A stretch of DNA of 64,000 bases from Viscum album (lineage: Eukaryota; Streptophyta; Magnoliopsida; Santalales; Viscaceae), in the NCBI GenBank assembly GCA_963277665.1, contig CAUJRU010000141.1:620001-684000 (forward strand). Reading direction: 5' to 3'. Every line of letters begins with the position of its first letter. The stretch's first letter is position 1. The position numbers and the translations under genes were made by a program. The notes under the pieces are model-generated. The model had not been told where the DNA came from. It searched no databases and worked only from the letters and a program-made list of their open reading frames with translations. Positions 34,925 through 47,370 of the stretch are shown in pieces.

Positions 34925-36681
34925 AGGAGAGGAGGGGCACTTTTGGAAAGTAAAAAATATTACTTTATTTGAAAATGTGTTTCGTTTTTAAAAGGTCCCA
35001 CATTGATATAATTCGTGGATAAGGTGATAAGGGTTCGAAATCCACTCATCCAATTGGTTTTGGCCATGTGTAGGTTTTATATTTTGCATTATCTTTCCAT
35101 TTTATTTAAATCGTCAAATAATGATGTCATCGCTACATCATTATTATGTCATAAATAATTTAAGTTATTCAATGTCTAAAAATTATAAAAAAACTTCTAT
35201 GATGTAGGAAATATTTGTATCTTTCCAATGACTATTTATAATCAAAAATTTGACTTGTATAACCCTACTTAAAAAGTATTTTAGTAAAATAATTTATGTT
35301 AGTGTCATTTTCACGTTAACATTAAATAAAAATATATTAATGTCATTTTCCAACTAATGTGGCTCCATGGGGTCCCCAAGTTGGCCCATGGATTTTCTTG
35401 GTCGGCCATGACTCACCCAATAGGTGTAGGACAAGTGTCATGGTGTTTTCACATTTTTATAATATCATTTTTACATTAAATTACACTAATTACCTCTAAT
35501 CACGATTAAAAACTTCATAAGTTACTATTCACCAAAAAATTATTTTAATCTTATTGAACCACATTTTACATACTAATGACAACCATGTATGTTGGATTTT
35601 CAAAATTCAATACACATTAGTGGTAAACATTCATTTAACTAAAAAATCAGTTTGCTTGATTACCACTTAGTGGTTTCACTATTCATCAAAAATTGAAGTT
35701 TTTCAGAAAATTACCAAAAATTCACCCTAAGCAATATTTGATATCCCGAATTCAAAAATGAAGTCTATTTTACAAAATTCCAAACATATAAGTCACATTA
35801 ATTAATTTAATAGTTAATTCCCGCTTTCAGAGCAAATAGCGTGTTTTTATGAAACAATAAGTATCAAATATAGCTTAGGGTGACTTTTTGGTAATTTTCT
35901 GAAAAACTCCAATTTTTGATGAATACTGAAACCACTAAGTGGTACTTATAAAGACTGATTTTCCGTTTAAATGAAAATTTTCCATCATTGTGTTTTGAAT
36001 TTCAAAAATCCGACATACATGGTTGTCATTAAGAAGTAAAATGTGGTTCAATGAGATTAAAATAATTTTTTGGTGAATAGTAACTTATTAAGTTCTTAAT
36101 CGTGATTAGTGGTAATTAGGGTAGTTTAAGGTATAAATAATGCTTTAATAATATGAAATGAACTAGAAACATGTCCCAACCTTATTGGTTGTGTCATGGC
36201 CGACCAAGATAAGCCATGGGTCAACTTGGGGACCCCATGGATCCACTTTTGTTGGGAAATGACAAAAATAACTTTTTATTTAATGTAAAAGTAAAAATGA
36301 CACAAACATAATATGTTTTACGAAAACAATTTTTACATGGGCTTATAAAGATCAGATTTTTGATTATAAATAGTCATTAGAAAGATAAAAATATTTCCTA
36401 CATCATAGTATTTTTTTTATAATTTTTAGACATTAAATAAATTAAATTATTTATGACATAATAATGATGCAGTGATGACATCATTATTTGACGATTTAAA
36501 TAAAATGGAAAGACAATGTAAAATCTATGAACTACACATGGCCAAAACCAATTGTATGAGTGGATTTAGAACCCTTATAACCTTATCCACGAATTATATC
36601 AATGTGGGAACTTTTAAAACCGAAACACATTTTCAAATAAGGTAATATTTCTTTACTTTCCAAAGGTGCCCCTCCTCTCCT

Positions 36682-36692
36682 CTTATAAAAGG
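36682..36692 (+). promoter_or_regulatory. LTR TATA box
   Basis: CTTATAAAAGG with standard flanks. Confidence 0.68.
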
Positions 36693-37393
36693 CCCCCACA
36701 TCTACCTCATTTCACACACTACTCAAGCCTTTGTCTCGGCCAAACCCTGCCCATTTACTCTCTCCACATCCCTCTCCTCATCCTAGAGGATTCCCTTTGG
36801 GCAGAATACTTTCAAAGGAAGCCTTTAGGATCAAATCAAAAGGAGTTACACTTTTAAAGGTAATTCATTCTCTCATGTTCATTTGTTTTATTTTGCTTCT
36901 CCAACCCCCTAAACTCTTTTTATTTACTTCTTTTGTAACAACACCAATATATTCAATATACTAGGATGTTGTTATAAGATTTATTTGAGCTACACTCTCA
37001 CACAACTACATCAAATGGTTAAAGAACATACTGTTTCCGTGGATGGAGAAATTCTGCCTCCTGAAACGATGATTGTTCAATACTCATTTAACACCTTCAA
37101 AGGTGTCCATTAGGATGTCACTATTTTTGTATATGATATATGATATGTTTATGTTTTCATTAAGCTTCTGTTTTTTTCATTTTGGGCATACCTTTATGGT
37201 TTCCATTATGGGTAAACACGATATCTTCATTTTAGGAAGTGCGGACTACCGCCCCCTGAAAGTGATTTGATTCGTTAATACCATATGTGGGATGTGTAAA
37301 GGATAAAGTTAATGATATTATATATGTTATTATAATGGAATTATAATATACTCTTATATAATTATGATTCCATTCCAAAAAAAATACGAAATA

Positions 37394-37458
37394 GAAATAG
37401 AAGTAGCGTTCATGCGTACGTACGGCTTACCGTCTCCATGAACGGTGCATTTCATTTC
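37394..37458 (+). other. Conserved 65-nt LTR hairpin
   Basis: Complete; outer 5' arm has GAAATAGAAG. Confidence 0.75.
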
Positions 37459-37774
37459 TTACCTCTAAATGTGATGTAATATTATAAATACATGTATATG
37501 CTGAATATATATGATGTATATGTTATCCAAATCATTAATATCATTTTGGATATAATGAACCTTTGACCAAATTAACAACATGTAAGTGTAAGAAGTCTAT
37601 TTTGACTTAAGAACCAAATACCGACAAAATGAATATTATTAACTTAAATGATTACATGATTTCCATAACATGGTATAAAAGGAATAGTGAACTTGAAAAA
37701 GGTTCTTAAGCAAGTAGAGATTAACTCAAGTTTATTATTCAGGAGATTAAAGAACGGTCGGGTCAAGTCGGATA

Positions 37775-38060
37775 CGAGGTATGGGACTTCGTCTCAATCT
37801 CCTTTCATTGAGGCATATTTTATTTTATACACAACTTTCTTTTATACGGTGTATAAAACCCTTTGACTTTTCCATTTATTCAAAAGGAATCTTTTTTATA
37901 CGCAGCGTTTACTTAACGACAAAAGGGAATGTTTTTTTCGTACGTATGCGGCGACAACGACTTTTCCGCCGTCGTGACCGTTATTTGAGTTTCGGCTTCC
38001 TCTACAAGCCATACCTTCTTTTAAAAGAAAAATAAATACCATGTTTTACTTTTCTTTTAT
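37775..38060 (+). repeat. Module B
   Basis: Starts at ACGAGGTATGGGACTTCGT, a GGTATGGGAC loop in an ACGA/TCGT stem, then CTCAAT...ATTGAG and TTTATAC-GGT-GTATAAA stems, then the GC-rich GCGGCGACAACGACTT/CCGCCGTCG island. It occupies the slot of module A. Confidence 0.7.
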
Positions 38061-38831
38061 TTTGGTATTGAAAATGGTTTTCATAATGTTTTTATATCAA
38101 TTTGTTGTATTGATATCTCATGATTGAAATGTGGAAATTTTATGTTTCCTTTATGCATGTTTTATGTGATATGATTATGTTATGGTTCTTGGGCATTATT
38201 ATGAAGACGGGTGGTTCCGTGATAAACTAAGGGCGGGTGAGCCCGTTATAGCTCTCCAATGCATTGGGTAACGCAAAGGAGTGAAACGTTGAGGTTTCTC
38301 TGAAGAGATTTTAGGGAATATACTGTGATGGGTATTCCAAACGTAACCAAGAGGGTTACTCCCTACGTAAAAATGTTATGAATGCCTCAAGTTACCTTTA
38401 TTTCTTATTATTTCTATGATTTATTCATGATTTGATGAGGTATGTTAAAGTGATTATGTTTTATGGGTAAAGTATGATTTCACTCTTATGTATGTATGTA
38501 CCCATGTTTCCTTTCCATGTTTTTATAAGCCATACTGAGTTTTTATGCTCATCCCATGTTTTTGAAATGTTTTTCACAGGTCAAGGGAAAGGTACATGAT
38601 AAGATGATAGATTCAAGGATGTGTCAAGAAATAATCCATGTTTTATTTTAAATGTGTTTCCATTGATGGGAATGAAGAATACTATCTTTATGTAACCACT
38701 TTGTTTATATGTGGAATGTAATGCAAGTTTTATGATCTAATTCTCTAAAACTCTAAACCCGAAAAGATCCTCAATGTGTAATCTTGTAATAACTCAAGAT
38801 TAAGTAAGGTTTAAGGCTGGGGCCTTATAGT

Positions 38832-38839
38832 TGATACCA
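38832..38839 (-). other. Primer-binding-site remnant at tail-to-tail junction
   Basis: TGATACCA is the minus-strand form of TGGTATCA, the primer-site start. It is all that separates two LTR ends in opposite orientations. Confidence 0.7.
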
Positions 38840-40197
38840 ACTATAAGGCCCCAGCCTTAAACCTTACTTAATATTGAATTAAATGAATAATTCACATTGA
38901 GGATCTTTTCAGGTTTAGAGTTTTAGAGAATTAGAACATAACTATTACATCTTAAAATATTACAAAGTAGACACTTCTACTAAGTCTCCATAAAATAAAA
39001 ACTCTTAAAAATAAAGATGTCTAGATTCCATGTTTTAGATAGCATGAAATTCCCTTGATCCCATCCTTGACCTTATTCCACTTTAAGTCCTGTGAAAAAC
39101 ATTTCGAAAAATTTGGGGTGAGCATAAAAAGCTCAGTAAGGGATACAAAGAGAATGAAAACTATTAGTTTTTCAAACATCAAGTAAACCATGTATACTAT
39201 ATCAAAGTAATACCTTCACCTTCATGAAGTAGTAAAAAAAATCTTCACTGAATAAAGTATCATTACTTACCTTTTGTAACCAAAGGATTACCATAAAACC
39301 CATATAAAGAACACATAGAATATATAAAGGTAACTTGGGACATAAACATACTTAAGTGGAATAACCATACGGTTGACTTCCACACATATCACTTAATGGA
39401 ATAGCCATACGGACAATTTCCATACATACTTAATGGAATAGCCATACGGCCGACTTCCATACCCAATGCATTGGAGGTTATAACGTAACCACCCGTCCTA
39501 GTATTCACAACACCACCCGTCATATGGTTTATAACGTAACCACCCGTTAAAATGTCCAAGTACCAGTATAAAATCATAAAACATAAAACCAATATAAAGG
39601 AATGATAACATTTCCACATTTCAATCACAATATATCATAAATATATTGACATAATAGAATCCTTTTTCAAAACCATTTTCAATACCAAAATACATAAAAG
39701 AGTATATGGTATTTATTTTATTCTAAAAACATTATGGCTTGTTGAGAAAGCCAAAGATCAAATAATACTCGCGGCGGTGGAAAAGGTCGTTGTCACCGCG
39801 TACGTTAAAAAAAACATTCATTTTTGTCGTTTAGTAAAACGCTTCGTAGAAAAAGATTACTTTTGTATAAAAGTAAAAGTCAAAGGAGTTTATACACCGT
39901 ATAAAAGAAAGTTGTGTATAAAACGAAATATGCCTCAATGAAAGGAGATTGAGACGAAGTCCCTTACCTCGGGTCCGACTTGACTCGATCGTTCTTTAAC
40001 GCCCTGAATAATAAACTTGAGTTAATTTATACTTGATTAAGAACCTTTTTAAAGTTCATTATTCCTTTTATATCACTTATTGCCATGTTATAAACATTAT
40101 TTAACCATTTAAGTTAATAATGTTTGTTTTGTCAATATTTGGTTCTTAAGTAGAAAGTGGACTTGTTACAATTACATGTTGTTCGTGTGGTCAAAAG
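38840..40197 (-). mobile_element. LTR fragment, inverted (LTR end, type II, module B2)
   Basis: Inverted LTR end (ACTATAAGGCCCCAGCC), poly(A)-region motif at about 39118, type II array (about 39360-39560), module B2 (about 39745-39965), then the sequence before module A/B as far as GTTCGTGTGGTCAAAAG, where it flips to plus. Confidence 0.8.
39360..39560 (-). repeat. Type II hairpin array (inverted)
   Basis: Repeated CCATACGG hairpins flanked by GGAA/TTCC arms, and GGTTA-TAACC hairpins (TTATAACGTAACCACCC). Counterpart of the plus-strand array at 41.95-42.15 kb. Confidence 0.7.
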
Positions 40198-40436
40198 TAA
40201 ATTATTTATGACATAATAATGATGCAGTGATGACATCATTATTTGAAGATTTAAATAAAATGGAAAGATAATGTAAAATATATGAACTAAACATGTCCAA
40301 AACCAATTGGATGAGTGGATGTCGAACCCTTATCACCTTATCCATGAATTATATCAATGTGGGACCTTTTAAAACCAAAACACATTTTCAAATAAAGAAA
40401 TATTTCTTTACTTTCCAAAAGTGCCCCTCCTCTTCT

Positions 40437-40447
40437 CTTATAAAAGG
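40437..40447 (+). promoter_or_regulatory. LTR TATA box
   Basis: CTTATAAAAGG; upstream block reads CCCCTCCTCTTCT. Confidence 0.67.
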
Positions 40448-41146
40448 CCCCCACCTCTACCTCATTTCACACACTCCTCAAGCCTTTGGCTCGGCCAACC
40501 CCTGCCCATTTACTCTCTCCACATCCCTCTCCTCATCCGAGAGGATTCCCTTTGGGAAGAATCCTTTCAAAGGAAGCCTTTAGGCTCAAATCAAAAGGAG
40601 TTACACTTTTGAAGGTAATTCATTCTCTCATGTTCATTTGTTTTATTTTTCTTCTCCAACCCCCTAAACTCTTTTTATTTACTTCTTTTGTAACAACACC
40701 AGTATCTTAAATATACTAGGATGTTTTTATAAGATTTATTTGATCTACACTCTCACACAACTACATCAAATGGTTAAAGAACATACGGTTTCCGTGGATG
40801 GCGAAATTCTGCCTCCCGAAACGATGATTGTTCAATACTCATTTAACACCTTCAAAGGTGGCCATTATGATGTCACTATTTTTATATATGATATATGATA
40901 TGTTTATGTTTTCCTTAAGCTTATGTTTTTTTCATTTTGGGCATAACTTTATGGTTTCCATTATGGGTAAACACGATATCTTCATTTTAGGAAGTGCGGA
41001 CTACCGCCCCCTGAAAGTGATTTGATTCGTTAATACCATATGTGGGATGTGTAAAGGATAAAGTTAATGATATTATATAAGTTATTATACTGGAATTATA
41101 ATATACTCTTATATAATTATGATTCCATTCCAGAAAATACGAAATA

Positions 41147-41211
41147 GAAATGGAAGTAGCGTTCATGCGTACGTACGGCTTACCGTCTCCATGAACGGTG
41201 CATTTCATTTC
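41147..41211 (+). other. Conserved 65-nt LTR hairpin
   Basis: Complete, with GAAATGG in the 5' arm (G-U pair in RNA). Confidence 0.76.
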
Positions 41212-41944
41212 TTACCTCTAAATGTGATGTAATATTATAAATACATGTATATGCTGAATATATATGATGTATATGTTATCCAAATCATTAATATCATTCT
41301 GGATATAACGAACCTTTGACCAAATTAACAACATGTAAGTGTAAGAAGTCTTTTTTTGACTTAAGAACCAAATACAGACAAAATGAACATTTTTAACTTA
41401 AATGATTACATGATTACCATAACATGGTATAAAAGGAATAATGAACTTGAAAAAGGTTCTTAAGCAAGTAGAGATTAACTCAAGTTTATTATTCAAGAGA
41501 TTAAAGAACGGTCGGGTCAAGTCGGATACGAGGTATGGGACTTCGTCTCAATCTCCTTTCATTGAGGCATATTTTATTATATACACAACTTTCTTTTATA
41601 CGGTGTATAAACCCCTTTGACTTTTACGTTTATTCAAAAGGAATCTTTTTTATACGAAGCGTTTACTAAATGACAAAAGGGAATGTTTCTTTTAACGTAC
41701 GCGGCGACAACGACCTTTTCTGCCGTCGCGAGTATTATTTGGTCTTTGGCTTTCTCAACAAGACGTAATGTTTTTAGAATAAAATAAATACCATATACTC
41801 TTTTATGTATTTTGGTATTGAAAATGGTTTTGAAAAAGGATTCTATTATGTCAATATATTTATGATATATTGTGATTGAAATGTGGAAATTTTATCATTC
41901 CTTTATATTGGTTTTATGTTATATGATTTTATATTGGTACTTGG

Positions 41945-42150
41945 ACATTTTAACGGGTGGTTACGTTATAAACCATATGACGGATGGTGCTGTGAATACC
42001 AGGACGGGTGGTTACGTTATAACCTCCAATGCATTGGGTATGGAAGTCGGCCGTATGGCTATTCCATTAAGTATGTATGGAAATTGGCCGTATGGCTATT
42101 CCATTAAGTGATATGTGTGGAAGTCGACCGTATGGTTATTCCACTTAAGT
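41945..42150 (+). repeat. Type II hairpin array
   Basis: GGTTA-CGTTA-TAACC (42009-42023), then three related hairpins. Two have TGGAA/TTCCA outer and GCC-GTAT-GGC inner stems (42041-42066, 42078-42103). The third has GTGGAA/TTCCAC and ACC-GTAT-GGT (42117-42144). Stem bases change in pairs; the GTAT loop is fixed. Confidence 0.75.
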
Positions 42151-43037
42151 ATGTTTATGTCCCAAGTTACCTTTATATATGTTATGTGTTATTTTTATGG
42201 ATTTTTATGGTAATCCTTTGGTTACAAAAAGGTAAGTAATGATATTTTATTCAGTGAAGAGTTTTTACTACTTCATAAAGGTGAGAAGTATTACCTTGAT
42301 AAAGTATACATGGTTTACTTTTTGTTTTGATAAACTAATAGTTTTTATTCTTTTTGTATCCCTTACTGAGTTTTTTATGCTCATCCAAAGTTTTTGAAAT
42401 GTTTTTTACAGTTCAAGGGAAAGGTACATGATGTGATGATAGTGTCAAGGATGTGTCAAGAAAGAATCTGTGTTATATTTTAAATATGTTTCCGTTGATG
42501 GGAAGAATGAATATTGTCTTTTATGTAACCACTTTGTTTAAATGTGGAATGTAATGAAAGTTTCATGATCTAATTCTCTAAAACTCTACCCTATGGATCC
42601 ACTTTGGTTGGGAAATGACATAAATAACTTTTTATTTAATGTAAAAGTAAAAATGACACAAACATGATATGTTATACTAAATAAATTTTTAAGTGGGGTT
42701 AAACAAGTCCAAATTTTGATTATAAATAGTCATTGGAAAGATAAAAAGATTTCCTACATCATAGTATTTTTTTTATAATTTTTAGACATTAAATAAATTA
42801 AATTATTTATGACATAATAATGATGCATCGATGACATCATTATTTGACGATTTAAATAAAATGGAAAGATAATGTAAAATATATGAACTACACATGTCCA
42901 AAACTTATTGGATGAGTGGATTTCGAAGCCTTATCACCTTATCCACGAATTATATCAATTTGGGACCTTTTAAAACAGAAACACATTTTCAAATAAAGTA
43001 ATATTTCTTTACTTTCCAAAAGTGCCCCTCCTCTCCT

Positions 43038-43048
43038 CTTATAAAAGG
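43038..43048 (+). promoter_or_regulatory. LTR TATA box (5' LTR of 46-kb element)
   Basis: CTTATAAAAGG, placed to drive the non-autonomous element; about 3.2 kb of LTR leader would precede the primer site. Confidence 0.7.
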
Positions 43049-43746
43049 CCCCCACCTCTACCTCATTTCACACGCCCCTCAAGCATTTGGCTCGGCCAAA
43101 CCCTGCCCATTTACTCTCTCCACATCCCTCTCCTCATCGTAGAATATTCTCTTTGGGAAGAATCCTTTCAAAGGAAGCCTTTAGGCTCAAATCAAAAGGA
43201 GTTACACTTTTCAAGGTAATTCATTCTCTCATGTTCATTTGTTTTATTTTGCTTCTCCAACCCCATAAACTCTTTTTATTTATTTCTTTTGTAACAAAAC
43301 CAGTATCTTAAATATACTAGTATGTTTTTATAAGATTTATTCTAGCTACACTCTCACACAACTACATAAAATGGTTAAAGAACATACGGTTTCCGTGGAT
43401 GGCGAATTTCTGCCTCCCGAAACGATGATTGTTCAACATTATTTTAACACCTTCAAAGGTGGCCATTATGATGTCACTATTTTTATATATGATATATAAT
43501 ATGTTTATGTTTTACTTATGCTTCTGTATTTTTCATTTGTGTCTCACCTTTATGGATTCCATTATGGGTATACGCGATATCTTCATTTTAGGAAGTGCGG
43601 ACTACCGCCCCCTCAAAGTGATGTGATTCGTTAATACCATATGTGGGACCTATAAAGGATGGAACTATGATATTATATATGATATTATACTGGAATTATA
43701 ATATAATTTTATATCATTATTATTCCATTATATAAAATACAAAATA

Positions 43747-43811
43747 GAAATGAAAGTAGCGTTCATGCGTACGTACGGCTTACCGTCTCCATGAACGGTG
43801 CATTTCATTTC
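43747..43811 (+). other. Conserved 65-nt LTR hairpin
   Basis: Complete consensus copy, 709 bp after the TATA start. Confidence 0.78.
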
Positions 43812-44143
43812 TTACCTCTAAATGATTATGTAACGTAATAAATTAATTAATGTACTGGATATATATGAAATATATGATATCTACATCATGAATAAAATTC
43901 TGGATATAATAAACATTTGGCCACACGAACAACATGTAATTGTAAGAAGTCCACTTTCGACTTCGGAACCAAACATCGGCAAAACAAATATTATTAACTT
44001 AAATGATTACATAATGTTTATGACATGGTAATAAGTGATATAAAAGGAATAATGAACTTGAAAAATGTTCTTAAGTAAGTATAAATTAACTAAATTTTAT
44101 TATTCAGGAGATTAAAGAATGATCGAGTCAAGTCGGACCCGAG

Positions 44144-45440
44144 GTAAGGGATCCTACAACTCTCTTTCTTTTTAAGTACACTCTTTTATGTCATTTATTT
44201 TGAGCTCATCTTTCTTATGATTGGGATGTTCTTTTATATTACATTTACTGTAATTTTTATGTTCATGTGATGAGAGACCCTATTCTCTCTCATCAATCCA
44301 TTTTGGAAGTTTTGAGTGGCGCCGTTAGGCTGCCGAACATTCGTAAGAGATCTAACCTCTCTCTTTCTTTTTAAGTACTCTCCTTTATGTCACTTCTTTT
44401 AAACTCCTCCTTGCAATTTTGGGGGATTTTCTTTTATATTAAACTTGCTGTAAATTATATTGTAATATTATGGGATACTCTATTTTATCTCATCAATCCA
44501 TATTTGGAAGTTTTATGTGGCGTCGTTAGGCTGCCGAGTTTTCGTAAGGGATTTTTCATCTCACTTTTATTCCCGTGAGATTTATGCTACATTTGCCACA
44601 AATTCCATTGAGTGGTGTATGTACTACCCATTATTCTACTCTTTGTGTAATATAATTTTGTTTATGAGTATTTACATCAATGACCTATTGTCTTTCTTTC
44701 ATGGGGTGTATGTTTTGAAAGATACCCAAGTCGGTAAGGGAACCTTTCACCCTCCTCTTTTTTAAAAGACTTCTTTTATTGGGTCTTTTAATTTACATAT
44801 TTTTATGTTGGGATATGTTCTCATACATCCTTATTGATGTAAATTTTATGTCCAAGTGATGAGATACACTTTTTATCTCTCATCAACTCATTTTGATGTG
44901 ATGCCGTTAGGCTCTCAAGGGAACTTTTTAACCAAATTTCGATTTCTTTGGGTTCAACTTGTAGTCATTGAATATGTCATCCATTGAATATGTGTGAATT
45001 ACCTTTTATTGTTTTACACTTAATATCCACTTATATTGGGTGTATATATATTTTTCATACATATTTTTTTAGATTTATTTGTCCTTAATTTAAGGATACA
45101 TTCTTTATAAGGGATTTCATCACATTTGACATTTCTATTGAGGGTTCATTGTTGTTATGCACCAATTCACTCTTATATGGTGTATATACTGTCCTTTGGA
45201 GTATTATATCATGAATCCTTTTATTCTCATGATATTATAAAGTTCTGACTAAATGTTATTCCTCGATTATTGTATTCAAGTGTCTCTAATTTTGGTAAAA
45301 ACCCCTTTAACCAAAATATCATTTTAAATGTTTTAATTATTTGTTCTTATTAATATCCATGTTTTCAAAATGGTATTAAGGATTTATTTATATAGATATT
45401 AATGGTTTAAAATGTTAAAAGCTTCAAGGTGGTATGGGAC
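44144..45440 (+). repeat. Module A: tandem ~190-200 bp units
   Basis: GTAAGGGA-type motifs at 44144, 44343, 44544 and 44734 (spacings 199, 201, 190). The GATGAGAGA/TCTCTCATC hairpin is intact; the second unit has partly lost its stem. Confidence 0.75.
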
Positions 45441-46240
45441 ACTTTGATTCAAAAATCTCTTTATTAAATGTTTTAAATGGTTTTGGAAATGGTTTCTTTT
45501 TGAATGGATTCATTATTTCAATATCCTAAAATGTTATATTGTGATTGAAATGTGTAAATGTTATGTTTCCTTTATTCATGTTTATGTGATACGATTATGT
45601 TATGGTTCTTGGGCATTGTTATGAAGAACGGGTGGTTCCGTGATAAACTAAGGGCGGGTGAGCCCGATATAGCTCTCCAATGCATTGGGTAACGCGAAGG
45701 AGTGAAACGTTAAGGTTTCTCCGAAGAGATTTAGGGAATATACTGTGATGGGTATTCCAAACGTAACCAAGAGGGTTACTCCCCACGTAAGAATGTTATG
45801 AATGCCTCAAGTTACCTTTATGTCTTATGATTTCTATGATTTATTCATGATTTGATATGCCTATGTTTTATGGGTAAAGTATGATTTCATTCTTATGTAT
45901 ACATGTACTCATGTTTCCTTTCCATATCTATATATCCCTTACTGAGCTTTTTATGCTCATCTGAAGTTTTTGAAATGTTTTTCACATGTCAAGGGAAGGG
46001 TACATGATGTGATGATAGTGTCAAGGATGTGTCAAGAAAGAATCCATGTTTTATTTTAAATATGTTTCCGTTGATGGGAAGAATGAATAGTGTCTTTTAT
46101 GTAACCACTTTGTTTAAATGTGGAATGTAATGAAAGTTTCATGATCTAATTCTCTAAAACTCTAAACCTGAAAAGATCCTCAATGTGTAATCTTGTAATA
46201 ACTCAAGATTAAGTAAGGTTTAAGGCTGGGGCCTTATAGT

Positions 46241-46254
46241 TGGTATCAAAGGTC
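46241..46254 (+). other. Primer binding site (tRNA-iMet type)
   Basis: TGGTATCAAAGGTC directly after the LTR. The first eight bases match the usual plant initiator-Met site TGGTATCAGAGC; the rest has drifted. Confidence 0.8.
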
Positions 46255-46442
46255 GGTTTAGATAACTTTAGAGGTTAGGGTATTCTTTAAGCATAAGTGA
46301 CATTACCATAATGGTTAGGATTTCAGAAAGAGTCCAAGTTTTAGATAAAGTGAATGAGTAAGTGTATATTAGTGTTTACCTTCCTCATTAGTACATGATG
46401 GTTTTGTTGATATACTCACACTGACATTTCTATTTTTAGTGA

Positions 46443-46604
46443 ATGGATGGATCTAGCAGGCACCAAAGAGACAATAGGTTTGAAGGAAACTATGGTGGTT
46501 CTCTGATTAAGATACTAGATAAAATGGAGGATTCAATGAGGAAACTCGTGGTTGTTCTAAACCAAATATCAAGGAGTCATGATCAACCACTTCAACCTTG
46601 GTGA
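46443..46604 (+). pseudogene. gag: Mini-gag start, truncated
   Basis: ATG opens MDGSSRHQRDNRF and continues to LVVVLNQISRSHD, then a frameshift and TGA after 53 codons. It aligns with the N-terminus of the 194-codon frame at 60012-60596 (MAGSRRHQS, LVIILNQLSG). In another frame the next codons still read HFNLGEFS, matching DHLNLGDFS there, so the break is a small indel. No zinc knuckles remain. Confidence 0.7.
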
Positions 46605-46839
46605 GTTCTCTAATACATCATGTACGAGATGTCCAACTCGATGTGGAAATTCAGTTAATAATTATTAAGGTAACCATTAGGGTTTATATGATACTTAATT
46701 TTTAGGTAATTATGGGTTACTCTATGATATGATGGAAAATGAAAGGAATGAGATAAACTTGAGGTTAAAATATGTTATGATTATTCTTGAAGATTTTTTT
46801 CTCATTTTGGGGAATGTTTTAAGAATTATATAGTTTTGG

Positions 46840-46964
46840 AAAAAGGACAACACGCAGACCGTGTGACTACCCGTCGCGTCGGACAAAGCTGCAGGAATCG
46901 AACCCACAACCAAAGTGCGACTGGTATTTATCGCCTACCACTGGACTATGTGAAGTCCCTGGTT
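46840..46964 (-). mobile_element. tRNA-derived SINE
   Basis: On the minus strand, an A box TAGTCCAGTGG (46938-46948) and a B box GGTTCGATTCC (46894-46904), about 34 bp apart, followed by a non-tRNA tail to GTCCTTTTTCC. It is too long and unpaired to be a tRNA gene. The same insertion sits at the matching place in the 59.4-kb element. Confidence 0.8.
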
Positions 46965-47124
46965 AGTTTGGCTGATTCTTTCTAGTTATATGATTTTATG
47001 AATTAAGAGTAAGTTGATTTTGGGTTATTTATGAAAATGATTAACCTATCTTGGAGGATATGTGATTAGGTTAATTACTTTTCAATACGAGACTTTAGGG
47101 GCAACTGATGTTGTTTGGAGATAA

Positions 47125-47370
47125 ATGTTACGATTTAACTTGGAAGACTATGTGATTAAATCCTTTAAATATTTGGGTTTCAATATTATATTGGTTTACA
47201 TTGAAGAATTTTATGGACAAATTGTTTATCGGATGGTCCTCGTTGAACTTTGGGTTTTGTTGGACAAATTTTGGAGATTAAGCATAGATTTTCTTTTTAA
47301 AGGGTTATCCTTTTCTAGAATATCTGACCTTGTACTAACCTTTTTGTTTTTGGTTTTGGTTAAAGCCTAA
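47125..47370 (+). CDS. Unassigned short frame in non-autonomous element
   Basis: 81 codons from ATG (MLRFNLEDYVIKSFKYLGF..). I recognise no domain; composition is hydrophobic. The related element has the same frame in part (59047-59247) but with a CGA-to-TGA stop near the start and a 4-bp insertion later, so conservation as protein is doubtful. It may be non-coding sequence that happens to be open. Confidence 0.2.
   Translation: MLRFNLEDYVIKSFKYLGFNIILVYIEEFYGQIVYRMVLVELWVLLDKFWRLSIDFLFKGLSFSRISDLVLTFLFLVLVKA

Larger units (their letters stand above)
33947..35866 (-). mobile_element. LTR fragment, inverted, double-hairpin subtype
   Basis: Begins inside a hairpin arm, contains the second hairpin 208 bp from the projected start of the first, then the leader, promoter and U3 to AAGTATCAAA, where it flips to plus in ATCAAATATAG. 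Confidence 0.8.
35867..38831 (+). mobile_element. LTR fragment, plus (U3 to intact LTR 3' end, module B, type I)
   Basis: U3, promoter, hairpin, module B (about 37775-38060), type I array (about 38200-38375), ACTGAGTTTTTATGCTCATCC at about 38533, and the LTR terminus GGGGCCTTATAG at 38819-38830. It meets an inverted LTR end tail to tail. Confidence 0.83.
40198..42590 (+). mobile_element. LTR fragment, plus (U3 edge to near LTR end, B2 + type II)
   Basis: U3 edge, promoter, hairpin, module B2 (about 41530-41830), a full type II array, and the poly(A) region to AACTCTACC. There it jumps back to the upper U3 of the next copy, omitting the last ~70 bp of the LTR. Confidence 0.8.
42591..46240 (+). 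mobile_element. 5' LTR (3' three quarters) of non-autonomous element
   Basis: From ATGGATCCACTTTGG in U3 to the LTR terminus CCTTATAGT, followed directly by the primer site. It carries promoter, hairpin, module A, type I array (about 45610-45800) and CTGAGCTTTTTATGCTCATC. Together with the first ~1.18 kb of the 3' LTR at 47907 it implies an LTR of about 4.8 kb. The 3' end lacks the canonical CA dinucleotide. Confidence 0.85.

Noticed and set aside
36666..36857. Recurrent frame (M)PLLSSYKRPPPLP
   Set aside because: Starts at GTG, overlaps the TATA box itself and is a shadow of the promoter and leader.
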